Assembly (NCBI RefSeq): GCF_009728935.1
Contig: NZ_CP034235.1
Coordinates: 5,903,501 to 5,967,500, forward strand
From: Paenibacillus psychroresistens
Lineage (GTDB): Bacteria > Bacillota > Bacilli > Paenibacillales > NBRC-103111
DNA length: 64,000 nt
Direction: 5' to 3'
Part shown: positions 51,524 to 60,191 of the stretch, in pieces
Position numbering within the stretch: the first letter of the stretch is position 1
How the letters are laid out: each line of letters begins with the position of its first letter
Position numbers and translations under genes: made by a program
Notes under the pieces: model-generated
What the model saw: only the letters and a program-made list of their open reading frames with translations
Database searches by the model: none
Told to the model about the DNA's origin: nothing

Positions 51524-52390
51524 CTAGTGCTCCATAATTGAATCCCGATATTTAGCAGGTGAATACCCCGTTGCTTTCTTAAAAGCATTGGAGAAATGAT
51601 GCACATCAGAGAAGCCGCAATACTCGCTAACCAGCTGAATGGAACGGAATGATTTCATTAGCTCTTTGGCATGATCGATTCTAACTCTCAGCAGATATTG
51701 ATGCGGTGAGATCCCGAATGCTTGCTTGAAAACAACTTGAAACCTAGATGGTGAGATCCCTGCTCGTTTGGCCATATCTTGAATGGTAATCGGTTCTGAG
51801 AAATAAAAGGATATATAGGATGTGATCCAATTCAAGATTGGTTTAGCTACTAAGGCGGTGGTCTGTGGCTTCATATAATCTTTAATGACAGTAAGAATAA
51901 TCTCACTTACACATTGATTCGCCTGCATCTGGCTTATATAGGATTGCCGCTGCCAGAGCTCAATTGTTTTAAACAAAAGATCTCGCATTTTCTGCGGTTG
52001 ACTAAGCTGCAGAGTTATCGGAATTTCAAATACTGTAAAGTCATTCAATCTAGGCTGTATCAGCTCGAGATGAGGACTCATATCTAATTGACCCGGCAAG
52101 GTAATAAAGCTCTTTGCGCGAAGTGGATTATAGAAGAAATCTAGATGGATATGCGGGTTAATCGTATTATTAATGCCCTTTATCGTATGAATATCACCGG
52201 GCTGCAGCAAGCAGAAGTCGCCTTCTTTAAGAACGTGTAGTTTTCCACGAGCTTGAATCTCGAATAAGCCTTCCTGAACATAGAAGAGAATATAATCTAA
52301 TAAATTACGTTCTCCTATCCAGAATGGAGCGCGTATTGCATAGTCTGCTTGTCGGATATAAGGTACAATGTCATGCTGCTCGATATCCAT
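51524..52390 (-). CDS. AraC-family transcriptional regulator
   Basis: The 288-residue protein has an N-terminal cupin arm (VQEGLFEIQARGKLHVLKEGDFCLLQPGD in outline, about 38-66) and a C-terminal double HTH (about 190-285, ending TGYSPAKYRDSI). GGAGG lies six bases before the ATG at 52390. It is divergent from the GH116-like gene at 52539, which is its likely target. Confidence 0.88.
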   Translation of the reverse strand: MDIEQHDIVPYIRQADYAIRAPFWIGERNLLDYILFYVQEGLFEIQARGKLHVLKEGDFCLLQPGDIHTIKGINNTINPHIHLDFFYNPLRAKSFITLPGQLDMSPHLELIQPRLNDFTVFEIPITLQLSQPQKMRDLLFKTIELWQRQSYISQMQANQCVSEIILTVIKDYMKPQTTALVAKPILNWITSYISFYFSEPITIQDMAKRAGISPSRFQVVFKQAFGISPHQYLLRVRIDHAKELMKSFRSIQLVSEYCGFSDVHHFSNAFKKATGYSPAKYRDSIMEH

Positions 52391-52538
52391 CCAAAGCCTC
52401 CAGCTCGAATAAAACAATCGTTTTTTACAAAGAAAACAAAATCTCTTTCCAAAGCTTTCACTTAACGTTTCCTATATTATTATGGCATATAAGCATCAAA
52501 AAAGCACACTATACTCGGAATGAAAGAGGGAATTATCA

Positions 52539-55163
52539 TTGAAAAAAATATACACTGGCAGCAAAGCTAAAGAAATATCTTTTCCGCTTGGCGGGATTGG
52601 AACTGGCTCAATTGGTTTAGCAGGAAATGGAAGTTTAATCGATTGGGAAATTTATAATCGTCCGAATAAGCGGAGCTTCAATGGCTTTAGTCATTTTGCC
52701 GTGAAAGCAGAAGCTGACGGTAATTTATTAGATGCTCGTGTATTGAATGGTGATTTGCACTCTCCCTATGTAGGTGAATATGTACGTGGTGGTGCGCAGC
52801 ATAGTGGTTACGGATATGGTCCTGAGAGCAATACAATGGCAGGAATGCCGCATTTTAAAGATGTCGCATTTAGTGGTGAGTTTCCTTTAGCCGAAATGAC
52901 CTTTTCCGACAATTATTTTCCGGGAAATATTACCTTAAACGCCTTCAATCCCTTAATTCCGCTAAATGATCTTGATTCTAGTATTCCTGCGGCTTTTTTT
53001 GAAATAGAGTTTGAGAATACTAGTGACATATCTATTGCTTATACAGCTTGTTTATCCGTGGGAAATCGTGAATTAACAGGGTTAATCCATCACCAGCATC
53101 ATGTGAAAGAAGCTGATGCATCTACATACCATATAACAAAACTATCTTCTAGTAATTATTCGATGGATGATCCGCGATTTGGTGATATTAGTCTCGCAAC
53201 TGATGCCTCTTCCGTAAGCTTTCAGGAATTCTGGTATCGCGGTGGCTGGTGTGATAATCTCGAAATGTTCTGGAGGGATTTCACCAAACCGGGTCTTTTA
53301 ACAAACAGAAGCTATACAGAAGACCGCGGATTGCATCCACGACATAACGATATGTCCTCATTAGCCGCTCACATCGAATTATTGCCTGGGGCAAAGCAGA
53401 AAATCCGGTTTGTGATCAGCTGGAGTTACCCAAATTGTCAAAATTTCTGGAATCCAGAAAAAGGTGAGCCGACCATATGGAAGAACTATTATGCGACAAT
53501 TTTTGAAGATTCTTGTGCTAGTGCAGCTTATGCTCTACAACATTGGAACCGTTTATATGAAGATACCCGCTTGTTTAAAGAGACCTTATTCGCTTCAACT
53601 CTGCCCCCTGTCGTGCTCGAAGCTATTTCTGCTAACTTATCTGTATTGAAATCACCTACGGTTCTCCGGTTAACGGACGGTTCGTTTTATGGCTTTGAAG
53701 GCTGTATTGCCGATGTGGGAAGCTGCGAAGGCTCTTGCACTCATGTCTGGAATTACGCTTATGCCTTGCCGTTTCTCTTTCCTAAGCTAGAACGCAGCAT
53801 GCATGAGCTTGATTTCAAATACAATAAACGTGCGGATGGCAGAATGTCGTTTCGCTTAATGCTGCCAGTCGGCCGTGAAACTGCGGATTTCCATGCCTGT
53901 GCTGATGGACAGTTCGGTGGAGTAATTAAGGCTTACCGCGATTGGAAAATATCTGGTGATTTTCCATATTTGGAGTCCAACTGGGCAGCCATTAAACAGT
54001 CCATTGAATATGCATGGGCAGAATCTAATGAAGATAAATGGGACCCTCAGAAGCGAGGAGTATTAGAGGGACGACAGCATCATACCTTGGATATGGAGCT
54101 TTATGGACCTAACTCATGGTTGAATGGGTTCTACCTAGCTGCACTTAAAGCAGGTGCGGAAATGGCTGCCTATTTAGGTGAGCATGAGGTCGCTGTGGAG
54201 TATAGTCGAATTTTTGAAAAAGGCCGCAAATGGACCGATGAACACTTATTTAATGGTGATTATTATACACAAAAAGTTGACTTACAAGATCGCAGCCTAT
54301 TAGAGCGCTTCTCCGCAGGGGAGACTATTTTTGGTGATAATGCCCTTCAAGCTTATTGGAATGAAGAAGTGCAGGAAATTAAATATCAGATCTCCGGTGG
54401 CTGCATGATCGACCAAGTTATTGCTCAATGGCATGCAAATTTATGCGGATTAGGAGAAATATTCGATAAACAGCAGGTTCGAAAGGCATTGCAAGCCTTG
54501 TACCGCAATAACTTTAAGCCTTCCATGCGAAATGAAGCTAACACCTGGCGTCTCTATTCGCTTAACGATGAAGGCGGTTTAATCATCTGCTCTTGGCCTG
54601 ATGGGAGCATAAAGCCTGCCGTCCCGTTAACCTATGCTCCTGAAACAATGACTGGATTTGAGTATCAAGCTGCTTCGCATATGATCCAAGAAGGATTGAT
54701 TGAGGAAGGGCTTAGCATTGTAATGGCCATTCGTAATCGATATGATGGTGAAAAACGAAACCCGTGGAATGAAATTGAATGCGGGAGTAATTATGCGAGA
54801 TCCATGGCAAGCTATTCGTTACTGAATGCATTTAGCGGATTTGAATTTAATGCGGTTGAAGGCATGATTGGATTTCATCCAGTGCTAGCTCCCAACGGCA
54901 GCTTCCAAACTTTTTGGTCACTCGAAGGCGGTTGGGGGTTGTTTAAAGCCGATGCAGATACTGTGGTGCTGCAGGTATTAAATGGAACACTGAATCTCTC
55001 TATACTTAAACTTCCAGAAGATTGGCTAACAAAAATTAAATCAGTCCAATCAGCTAATGTTGAATTAAGCTATCAATTGGCGCCAACGCATATATATTTT
55101 CCAACACCTTTAATCCTAAATGATAGTCACTCCTTATCTATAAATCTAATTCCTGCCTTATAG
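52539..55163 (+). CDS. GH116-like (DUF608) glycoside hydrolase
   Basis: The 874-residue protein has an N-terminal beta domain beginning FPLGGIGTGSIGLAGNG (15-31) and a catalytic (alpha/alpha)6-like C-terminal half. CEGSCTHVWNYA (396-407) and the acid/base candidate Asp518 in HHTLDMELYGPNSW match the family. In TxGH116 and human GBA2 the nucleophile Glu lies in a NELYF-type stretch. Here the aligned text is AISANLSVLKSPT (about 362-374), without Glu. The activity may therefore differ. It starts with TTG, eight bases after GAGGG. No signal peptide. Confidence 0.82.
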   Translation: MKKIYTGSKAKEISFPLGGIGTGSIGLAGNGSLIDWEIYNRPNKRSFNGFSHFAVKAEADGNLLDARVLNGDLHSPYVGEYVRGGAQHSGYGYGPESNTMAGMPHFKDVAFSGEFPLAEMTFSDNYFPGNITLNAFNPLIPLNDLDSSIPAAFFEIEFENTSDISIAYTACLSVGNRELTGLIHHQHHVKEADASTYHITKLSSSNYSMDDPRFGDISLATDASSVSFQEFWYRGGWCDNLEMFWRDFTKPGLLTNRSYTEDRGLHPRHNDMSSLAAHIELLPGAKQKIRFVISWSYPNCQNFWNPEKGEPTIWKNYYATIFEDSCASAAYALQHWNRLYEDTRLFKETLFASTLPPVVLEAISANLSVLKSPTVLRLTDGSFYGFEGCIADVGSCEGSCTHVWNYAYALPFLFPKLERSMHELDFKYNKRADGRMSFRLMLPVGRETADFHACADGQFGGVIKAYRDWKISGDFPYLESNWAAIKQSIEYAWAESNEDKWDPQKRGVLEGRQHHTLDMELYGPNSWLNGFYLAALKAGAEMAAYLGEHEVAVEYSRIFEKGRKWTDEHLFNGDYYTQKVDLQDRSLLERFSAGETIFGDNALQAYWNEEVQEIKYQISGGCMIDQVIAQWHANLCGLGEIFDKQQVRKALQALYRNNFKPSMRNEANTWRLYSLNDEGGLIICSWPDGSIKPAVPLTYAPETMTGFEYQAASHMIQEGLIEEGLSIVMAIRNRYDGEKRNPWNEIECGSNYARSMASYSLLNAFSGFEFNAVEGMIGFHPVLAPNGSFQTFWSLEGGWGLFKADADTVVLQVLNGTLNLSILKLPEDWLTKIKSVQSANVELSYQLAPTHIYFPTPLILNDSHSLSINLIPAL

Positions 55164-55227
55164 GGCCTACACAATGCGCTTTTTGATTTATTGGCTATTG
55201 CATTACTTGTCTAAAATCAGCCATACT

Positions 55228-55268
55228 AAAACCTCCAAAACCACATTCCTGTGGATTTGGAGGTTTTT
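55228..55268 (+). terminator. terminator of the GH116-like gene
   Basis: AAAACCTCCAAA (55228-55239) and TTTGGAGGTTTT (55256 onward) form a 12-base stem with a CCACA/TGTGG inner pair, followed by T residues. The stop of the gene lies 65 bases before. Confidence 0.88.
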
Positions 55269-55383
55269 TCATTGCTTTTGACAGCTTATTTCGACAGTAT
55301 ACGCTTATCCAATCGTGTACTATGATAATATCAGTTTAATCTTTCAAATATATTCTAAATCTATTAATAAGAAGGTGCTATGC

Positions 55384-55761
55384 ATGGCTCATAATATTCT
55401 GAGCGAAGCTGAGCTAAGGATGCTCTTATCGAACGATTATCAGCATGAGGAAATAATACAACCTAGAAGGTTAAAACTGACCATGAAATATTTATATCAG
55501 CTTATCGGCGAAATCCAGCAGGAGAAGCGAGTGCTTTCATCCCGAGTTGATGAGCTTGAGCAACAATTGTACGAGCTCTATCAAATTCAAGAGGAAGAAG
55601 CCTCCACTCAAGAAATGCTGAATATAGAGGAGGCTCAGCTGAAGAAACCCGTTGAGACTGAACCTAAACCGCTTGTTCCAGAGCTTATCGAAACCACTCG
55701 ATCTGAACGACATCCGAAGCCTGAGAAAACATCGTTCTGGGACTTTTTATTTCGCCGATGA
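55384..55761 (+). CDS. small coiled-coil protein, hypothetical
   Basis: The 125-residue protein has an N-terminal helix (SEAELRMLLSN), a coiled coil (about 45-80) and an acidic to Pro-rich tail ending in an aromatic cluster (FWDFLFRR). AGAAGG lies eight bases before the ATG at 55384. No family is recognised. It ends five bases from the convergent SDR gene. Confidence 0.6.
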   Translation: MAHNILSEAELRMLLSNDYQHEEIIQPRRLKLTMKYLYQLIGEIQQEKRVLSSRVDELEQQLYELYQIQEEEASTQEMLNIEEAQLKKPVETEPKPLVPELIETTRSERHPKPEKTSFWDFLFRR

Positions 55762-55765
55762 AATC

Positions 55766-56533
55766 CTACAAATCAACTGTCATACCGCCATCAGCAACAA
55801 GAGTTGCACCTGTCATGAAGGAATTATCTGGACTAGCCGCGAACAAAACAACCGTTGCTATCTCATCTGGCTGGCCAATTCGGCCCATTGGCTGCGCATT
55901 GTCCCATTCACGCATGATATCCTCGCGAGGTGTTTCCAAATTCTTCACACTCGACTCCAGCATCGGTGTTTGAATCGCTCCAGGCAGCACTGTATTCACT
56001 CGAATATTTTGCTTCGCATAATCTAGTGCAATCGCTCTAGTTAAAGCGACGATTCCACCTTTTGAAGCTGCATATGCCGAGTATCCATCCAGAGTTGCTA
56101 AGGCATGAACCGAGCTGATGTTGACAATTGCTCCTCCTCCAGCAGTAAGCATGTGTGGTATGACCTCCCGACAGAACAAGAACACCGACGTTAAATTATT
56201 CGTAATCACCCGATTCCAAGCCTCAAGCGACATATCCGTAAGTCGAATTTGCGGACAAACTGCTGCTGAGTTAACGAGTACATCAATGTGCTTGTAACGC
56301 TGGATTGTTTCCGCAACTACACGACGCACATCCTCCTCGGACGATACATCAGCAGCTATCCCAATGGCGGAAAAGCCATTTCCCGTAATTTCTTCTGCAA
56401 CCCTATCTGCCTTCTCTGCAGTGCGATTAACCACAACAACATGTGCACCTTCTTTAGCAAATCGATGTGCGACCGCACGGCCAATCCCACTGCCTGCTCC
56501 CGTTACGATGACCACTTTATCCTGCCAGCTCAT
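55766..56533 (-). CDS. short-chain dehydrogenase/reductase of the galactonate-like operon
   Basis: The 255-residue protein has TGAGSGIG (11-18), the NNLTS stretch near 114, Ser in VNISSVHA near 142 and the YAASK catalytic pair (155-159). It ends in the usual GATLVADGGM. It is the last gene of an operon with a zinc alcohol dehydrogenase and an enolase-superfamily dehydratase, and it may oxidise a sugar or aldonate. RBS AAGAGGAT before the ATG. Confidence 0.9.
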   Translation of the reverse strand: MSWQDKVVIVTGAGSGIGRAVAHRFAKEGAHVVVVNRTAEKADRVAEEITGNGFSAIGIAADVSSEEDVRRVVAETIQRYKHIDVLVNSAAVCPQIRLTDMSLEAWNRVITNNLTSVFLFCREVIPHMLTAGGGAIVNISSVHALATLDGYSAYAASKGGIVALTRAIALDYAKQNIRVNTVLPGAIQTPMLESSVKNLETPREDIMREWDNAQPMGRIGQPDEIATVVLFAASPDNSFMTGATLVADGGMTVDL

Positions 56534-56548
56534 ATTTATCCTCTTTTC

Positions 56549-57562
56549 TTAAGGCTTAAGCAATATTTTGGCGACCTTACCTGGACCGCTGATTAGTTTA
56601 TCAAAACAAGCTCCACCTTCTGCTATTGGATACTGCTCTGTCCATGGCAGCAGATTAACTCGCTCTTGGCCAATCCACTCTAGCGCCGTTTCAAAATCCT
56701 CGGTTGAATAGGCAAAGGCACCTTTGGTGACTATTTCGCTGCGAATCATATCGTTTATCGGAAGTGTTGCCTCCGCTTCATGCAAGCCTGTAAAGATAAC
56801 GATTCCACCAGGACGAACCGCTTTAATACAAAGCTGTCTAGTAACTCCTGCGCCTACTGCATCAATGGCCACATCAAATGAACCCAAGCTGCTGCCGACT
56901 GCTTTTTCAATGTTGGTTACCACAGTAGCTCCTAGCTCCGCTGCAATCTCCAAGCGGGACTCGTTCAAATCAACGACAACTACATTACGCACACCATAAA
57001 CATGAGCTGTTTGCAGGACGAATAATCCAATAGGGCCCGCCCCGTAAATCACCAAACGATCACGTGGTGTTAATAAAGCGATACGGCATAAATGAACCGC
57101 ACAGGCAAAAGGTTCTACGAATGCCCCTTGCTCATAAGATAAATTTTCAGGCAATTTATAAACATTACGCTCGGGAACGGCAATATATTCAGCGAATGCG
57201 CCTGGGCGATGAGCACCAAGCAGCTGACGGTTCGGACAAAGCTGAGATTCACCAGATAAACAATATCTGCACACTCTGCAAGTGATTAGCGGATTTACAG
57301 TAACTCGATCACCTAATGCAATGCGTTTGACTCCAACGCCTAATTTTTCAATGGAACCGGCAAATTCATGCCCCATAACAAGCGGCGGCTTGCGCAAGGA
57401 ATTATGACCCAGATAACCGCTTAGCTCCGAACCACAAATCCCAGCGACCTCCACCTTAATTAATACTTCATCCTCAAGCAATTGAGGAACTTGCAGCTCG
57501 CGCATATTCATTATTTTTGGTCCTTCATAAACCAGGGCTTGCATAGTTGAATTCCCCATCAT
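56549..57562 (-). CDS. zinc-dependent medium-chain alcohol/polyol dehydrogenase
   Basis: The 337-residue MDR protein has catalytic zinc ligands in GICGSELSG and MGHEFAG, and the four structural Cys in CRVCRYCLSGESQLC (about 94-108). The NAD motif is GAGPIG (about 170-175). It resembles sorbitol or galactitol-type dehydrogenases. AAAGGAG lies seven bases before the ATG. Its partners suggest oxidation of a hexonate-related polyol. Confidence 0.88.
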   Translation of the reverse strand: MMGNSTMQALVYEGPKIMNMRELQVPQLLEDEVLIKVEVAGICGSELSGYLGHNSLRKPPLVMGHEFAGSIEKLGVGVKRIALGDRVTVNPLITCRVCRYCLSGESQLCPNRQLLGAHRPGAFAEYIAVPERNVYKLPENLSYEQGAFVEPFACAVHLCRIALLTPRDRLVIYGAGPIGLFVLQTAHVYGVRNVVVVDLNESRLEIAAELGATVVTNIEKAVGSSLGSFDVAIDAVGAGVTRQLCIKAVRPGGIVIFTGLHEAEATLPINDMIRSEIVTKGAFAYSTEDFETALEWIGQERVNLLPWTEQYPIAEGGACFDKLISGPGKVAKILLKP

Positions 57563-57584
57563 TTATTATCTCCTTTAGAATCCC

Positions 57585-58733
57585 TTAGTGATTTGATTCA
57601 CGTTTTTCCCAGCCTTGCTTAAACAAAGGCAGCCAATTTCCTACCTGATACGGATGCTTATGCAGCTCCTCTAAATTTAATTCTACACCAAGTCCCGGGC
57701 CTTCTGGAGGCTGGAGAAATCCATCCTTTACCTTCAATGCAGGGAGAAGTACATTTTCTTCCCAAGGCTCGTTGAATTCATCAAAAATTTCATGCAATAA
57801 AAAATTGGGAGTTGCCATGTTCAAATGGCTGCAAACTACGGAGCAAACAGGTCCTTGAGCACTATGCGGAGCAATGACCCCATTATGCGCATGGACCATA
57901 CTGTTTATCTGTTTAGAAGCTGATATTCCTAAAAACTGCGGCTCAAGCTGAATAATATGCACAGCATCATGCTTCAAAAGCTCAGCAAACTGTTCTCTGC
58001 AGTAGTAATCTTCGCCACAGGCAATTGGCACTGGACTTCGTTTAGCTACTTCAACCATCGAAGAAATATTATGAGGCGGGACTGGAGCTTCAAACCAGGT
58101 CGGTTCATATTTAAGCATAGCATCCGCAAACTGCAAAGCAGTGTGAACGGAGAAACGGTTATGCCCTTCGATTAATATATCGACTTTCTCACCCACAGCT
58201 TCTCTTACTGCTGCGATAATTTCAAGAGATAGCGCGAAATCTTCGCGATCCACAGTTCGCCATGCAGCTCCAAATGGGTCGAACTTCAATGCCGTGTAGC
58301 CTTTAGCTGTTACTATCTTAGCTCGTTCATAAAAATTCTCCGGAGTACGTGGACCTCGGTACCATCCATTAGCATAGCAGCGAAGCTTATCATGGCAGCG
58401 TCCGCCTAATAATTTATATAAAGGTTGATTTACTGCTTTCCCCATTATGTCCCAGCAAGCGGTTTCAATCGCCGCTAATGCAGAGCCTTGAATTTGTCCA
58501 CCATTGGAATAAACATCACGGAATAATCGTAAACCAATCGTTTCCACATCAAATGGATCCATGCCAATCACCAAATGCTTCAATTCATGTATGGCAGCTT
58601 CTACAGTTTTGGCAAAACCATTTAATGTTCCTTCACCTAATCCAATAATACCTTCATCTGTTTCGACGTGTACAAAAAGCCAATTCTTCCATGGGTTTCC
58701 CAATATATACGTTTTAACGTCTGTAATTTTCAT
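57585..58733 (-). CDS. enolase-superfamily sugar-acid dehydratase, galactonate dehydratase-like
   Basis: The 382-residue mandelate-racemase-family protein has the metal ligands in ILIEGHNRFS, WFEAPVPP and ACGEDYY. The catalytic-region LKFDPFG and APHSAQGPV (His of the His-Asp dyad) follow. Its N-terminus MKITDVKTYIL and its length match DgoD-type enzymes, which dehydrate D-galactonate to 2-keto-3-deoxygalactonate. The Glu in EGHNRF, where Asp is common, is worth checking. First gene of the operon, behind a GntR-type operator. Confidence 0.85.
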   Translation of the reverse strand: MKITDVKTYILGNPWKNWLFVHVETDEGIIGLGEGTLNGFAKTVEAAIHELKHLVIGMDPFDVETIGLRLFRDVYSNGGQIQGSALAAIETACWDIMGKAVNQPLYKLLGGRCHDKLRCYANGWYRGPRTPENFYERAKIVTAKGYTALKFDPFGAAWRTVDREDFALSLEIIAAVREAVGEKVDILIEGHNRFSVHTALQFADAMLKYEPTWFEAPVPPHNISSMVEVAKRSPVPIACGEDYYCREQFAELLKHDAVHIIQLEPQFLGISASKQINSMVHAHNGVIAPHSAQGPVCSVVCSHLNMATPNFLLHEIFDEFNEPWEENVLLPALKVKDGFLQPPEGPGLGVELNLEELHKHPYQVGNWLPLFKQGWEKRESNH

Positions 58734-58783
58734 TTGAAGCCTCCTTTTCTAATGATTTAAAGCTATCATGGAGATGAGCTTCT

Positions 58784-58810
58784 TACAAGATGTCTAACTT
58801 GTATACATGT
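58784..58810. promoter_or_regulatory. GntR-type operator upstream of the dehydratase operon
   Basis: TACAAG (58784-58789) and CTTGTA (58798-58803) form a six-base dyad with an eight-base gap. Overlapping it is ACTTGTATACATGT (58797-58810), a near-perfect palindrome with one mismatch. Position, between the GntR gene and the dehydratase gene, fits a site for FadR/GntR binding. Confidence 0.6.
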
Positions 58811-58831
58811 TAAATCTAAGCTAAATAAAGG

Positions 58832-59473
58832 CTAGAGCATAATCTGTTTTACATATTCGATATGTTCAATCATCAAACGCTCCGTAAGCTCCGGATCATT
58901 GCCAGCGAGTGCGTGCCGAATTTGGCGATGTTCTTCAATGCTTCCTGCTAGCCGTTGTTTGTTCTTGAGAAAGGTTGTACGAACAGCAAGCAGAAACTGA
59001 TCCTGTATTCGAGTCATTGCTGCTGCATATTCTTCATTCTCCATCCCATTAATAATCATCATATGGAATTGTCTGTCCATCTGCACATATTCCGCTATAT
59101 CTTCCTTCTCAATCAACGCCTCTTGCAAGCATATATTCTCATCCATTTGTTCAAAAAAACCATCTCCCAGCTTTCCCGTTAGCCGCTTAACGGCATAAGC
59201 TTCAAGCGCTTTGCGCAGCTCATAAATTTGCAATATCTTTTGAAGAGAAACTTCTGAAACAACCACTCCCTGTTTAGGAAACTGCTTAACTAAACCCATC
59301 ATTTCTAGGCGATCCAGTGCTGAGCGAATGGGAGTTTTGCTCATATTCAGCTGCTCACACAGCAAATTTTCAGAGAGAAATGTACCTCCGTCCCATTTGC
59401 CTTCCACGATATTTTTCTTAATAAATTGATAGGCGGTTTCTTTCAGCGTTACATTCGAGGATAATGAATTCAT
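58832..59473 (-). CDS. GntR-family (FadR/FCD type) transcriptional regulator
   Basis: The 213-residue protein has an N-terminal winged helix (about 10-72, with MSKTPIRSALDRLEMMGLV from about 44) and an all-helical FCD effector domain. Possible metal ligands include the His of DRQFHMMI and the His near MIEHIEYV. FCD regulators commonly sense sugar acids, which fits control of the adjacent aldonate-type operon. It is divergent from a second GntR gene across 85 bases. Confidence 0.9.
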   Translation of the reverse strand: MNSLSSNVTLKETAYQFIKKNIVEGKWDGGTFLSENLLCEQLNMSKTPIRSALDRLEMMGLVKQFPKQGVVVSEVSLQKILQIYELRKALEAYAVKRLTGKLGDGFFEQMDENICLQEALIEKEDIAEYVQMDRQFHMMIINGMENEEYAAAMTRIQDQFLLAVRTTFLKNKQRLAGSIEEHRQIRHALAGNDPELTERLMIEHIEYVKQIML

Positions 59474-59558
59474 AGGTCTCTACCTCCAAGTTATCTCTAT
59501 TATATGTTATAATTTTCGCAACCAAAAGAACGGATTCCATTATTATCGAGGTGTATTC

Positions 59559-60191
59559 ATGAACAAGTTATCCATGCGTGAAAAAGCTTATACTTCGATC
59601 CGCCATTGGCTTCACAACCATGAGCTTCCTAAGGGAACCGTTTCCTCTGAGATTCAGCTCAGCCAACGCTTGGATATGAGTCGAACCCCTGTGCGAGCCG
59701 CTTTGCAGCAGCTTGAGCTGGAAGGATATTTGCGTATCATTCCTAAGCATGGGATCCTGATTCTTGAATCATCGGCACAGCGAGTTGGTGATCTGCTAGA
59801 TTTAATCTTCTCGATGATTCTGTTCTCCTATGAACAAGCCCGATATTCTCAACAACGATTCTCATTAGAATTGGAGCTTGAAATACGCGAAATATCCGAT
59901 TCATTAGCTGCTTCAGATAACCAGCTTGTCCCAGAGAATCGTTCTAAGATGGAGCTGCGTTTATTCAAGCTGTTGATTTCCACTAACCGTAATCAGGAGA
60001 TGGATCGCTTGTTCGAGCAATCCGTCGAACGCTTGGATTGGCTGGCGAATATTCGCAGATGGAAGGCCCCTTACCAAATAGAAACAACAGATCTACTTGC
60101 AGATCTGTTGTTTGCCTTATCAAGCTTTTCTGTTGATTTACCTACTCGACTTTTTGCCTATTTACAGCAGTTGAAGAAGACATGGATCTAA
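59559..60191 (+). CDS. second GntR-family transcriptional regulator
   Basis: The 210-residue protein has a winged helix (about 5-70, with SRTPVRAALQQLELEGYL) and a helical C-terminal domain. That domain is weaker than usual FCD and lacks an obvious His set. GAGGTG lies five bases before the ATG. The pair of divergent GntR genes suggests that one may sense a ligand the other does not. Its stop overlaps the convergent GGDEF gene by four bases. Confidence 0.85.
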   Translation: MNKLSMREKAYTSIRHWLHNHELPKGTVSSEIQLSQRLDMSRTPVRAALQQLELEGYLRIIPKHGILILESSAQRVGDLLDLIFSMILFSYEQARYSQQRFSLELELEIREISDSLAASDNQLVPENRSKMELRLFKLLISTNRNQEMDRLFEQSVERLDWLANIRRWKAPYQIETTDLLADLLFALSSFSVDLPTRLFAYLQQLKKTWI

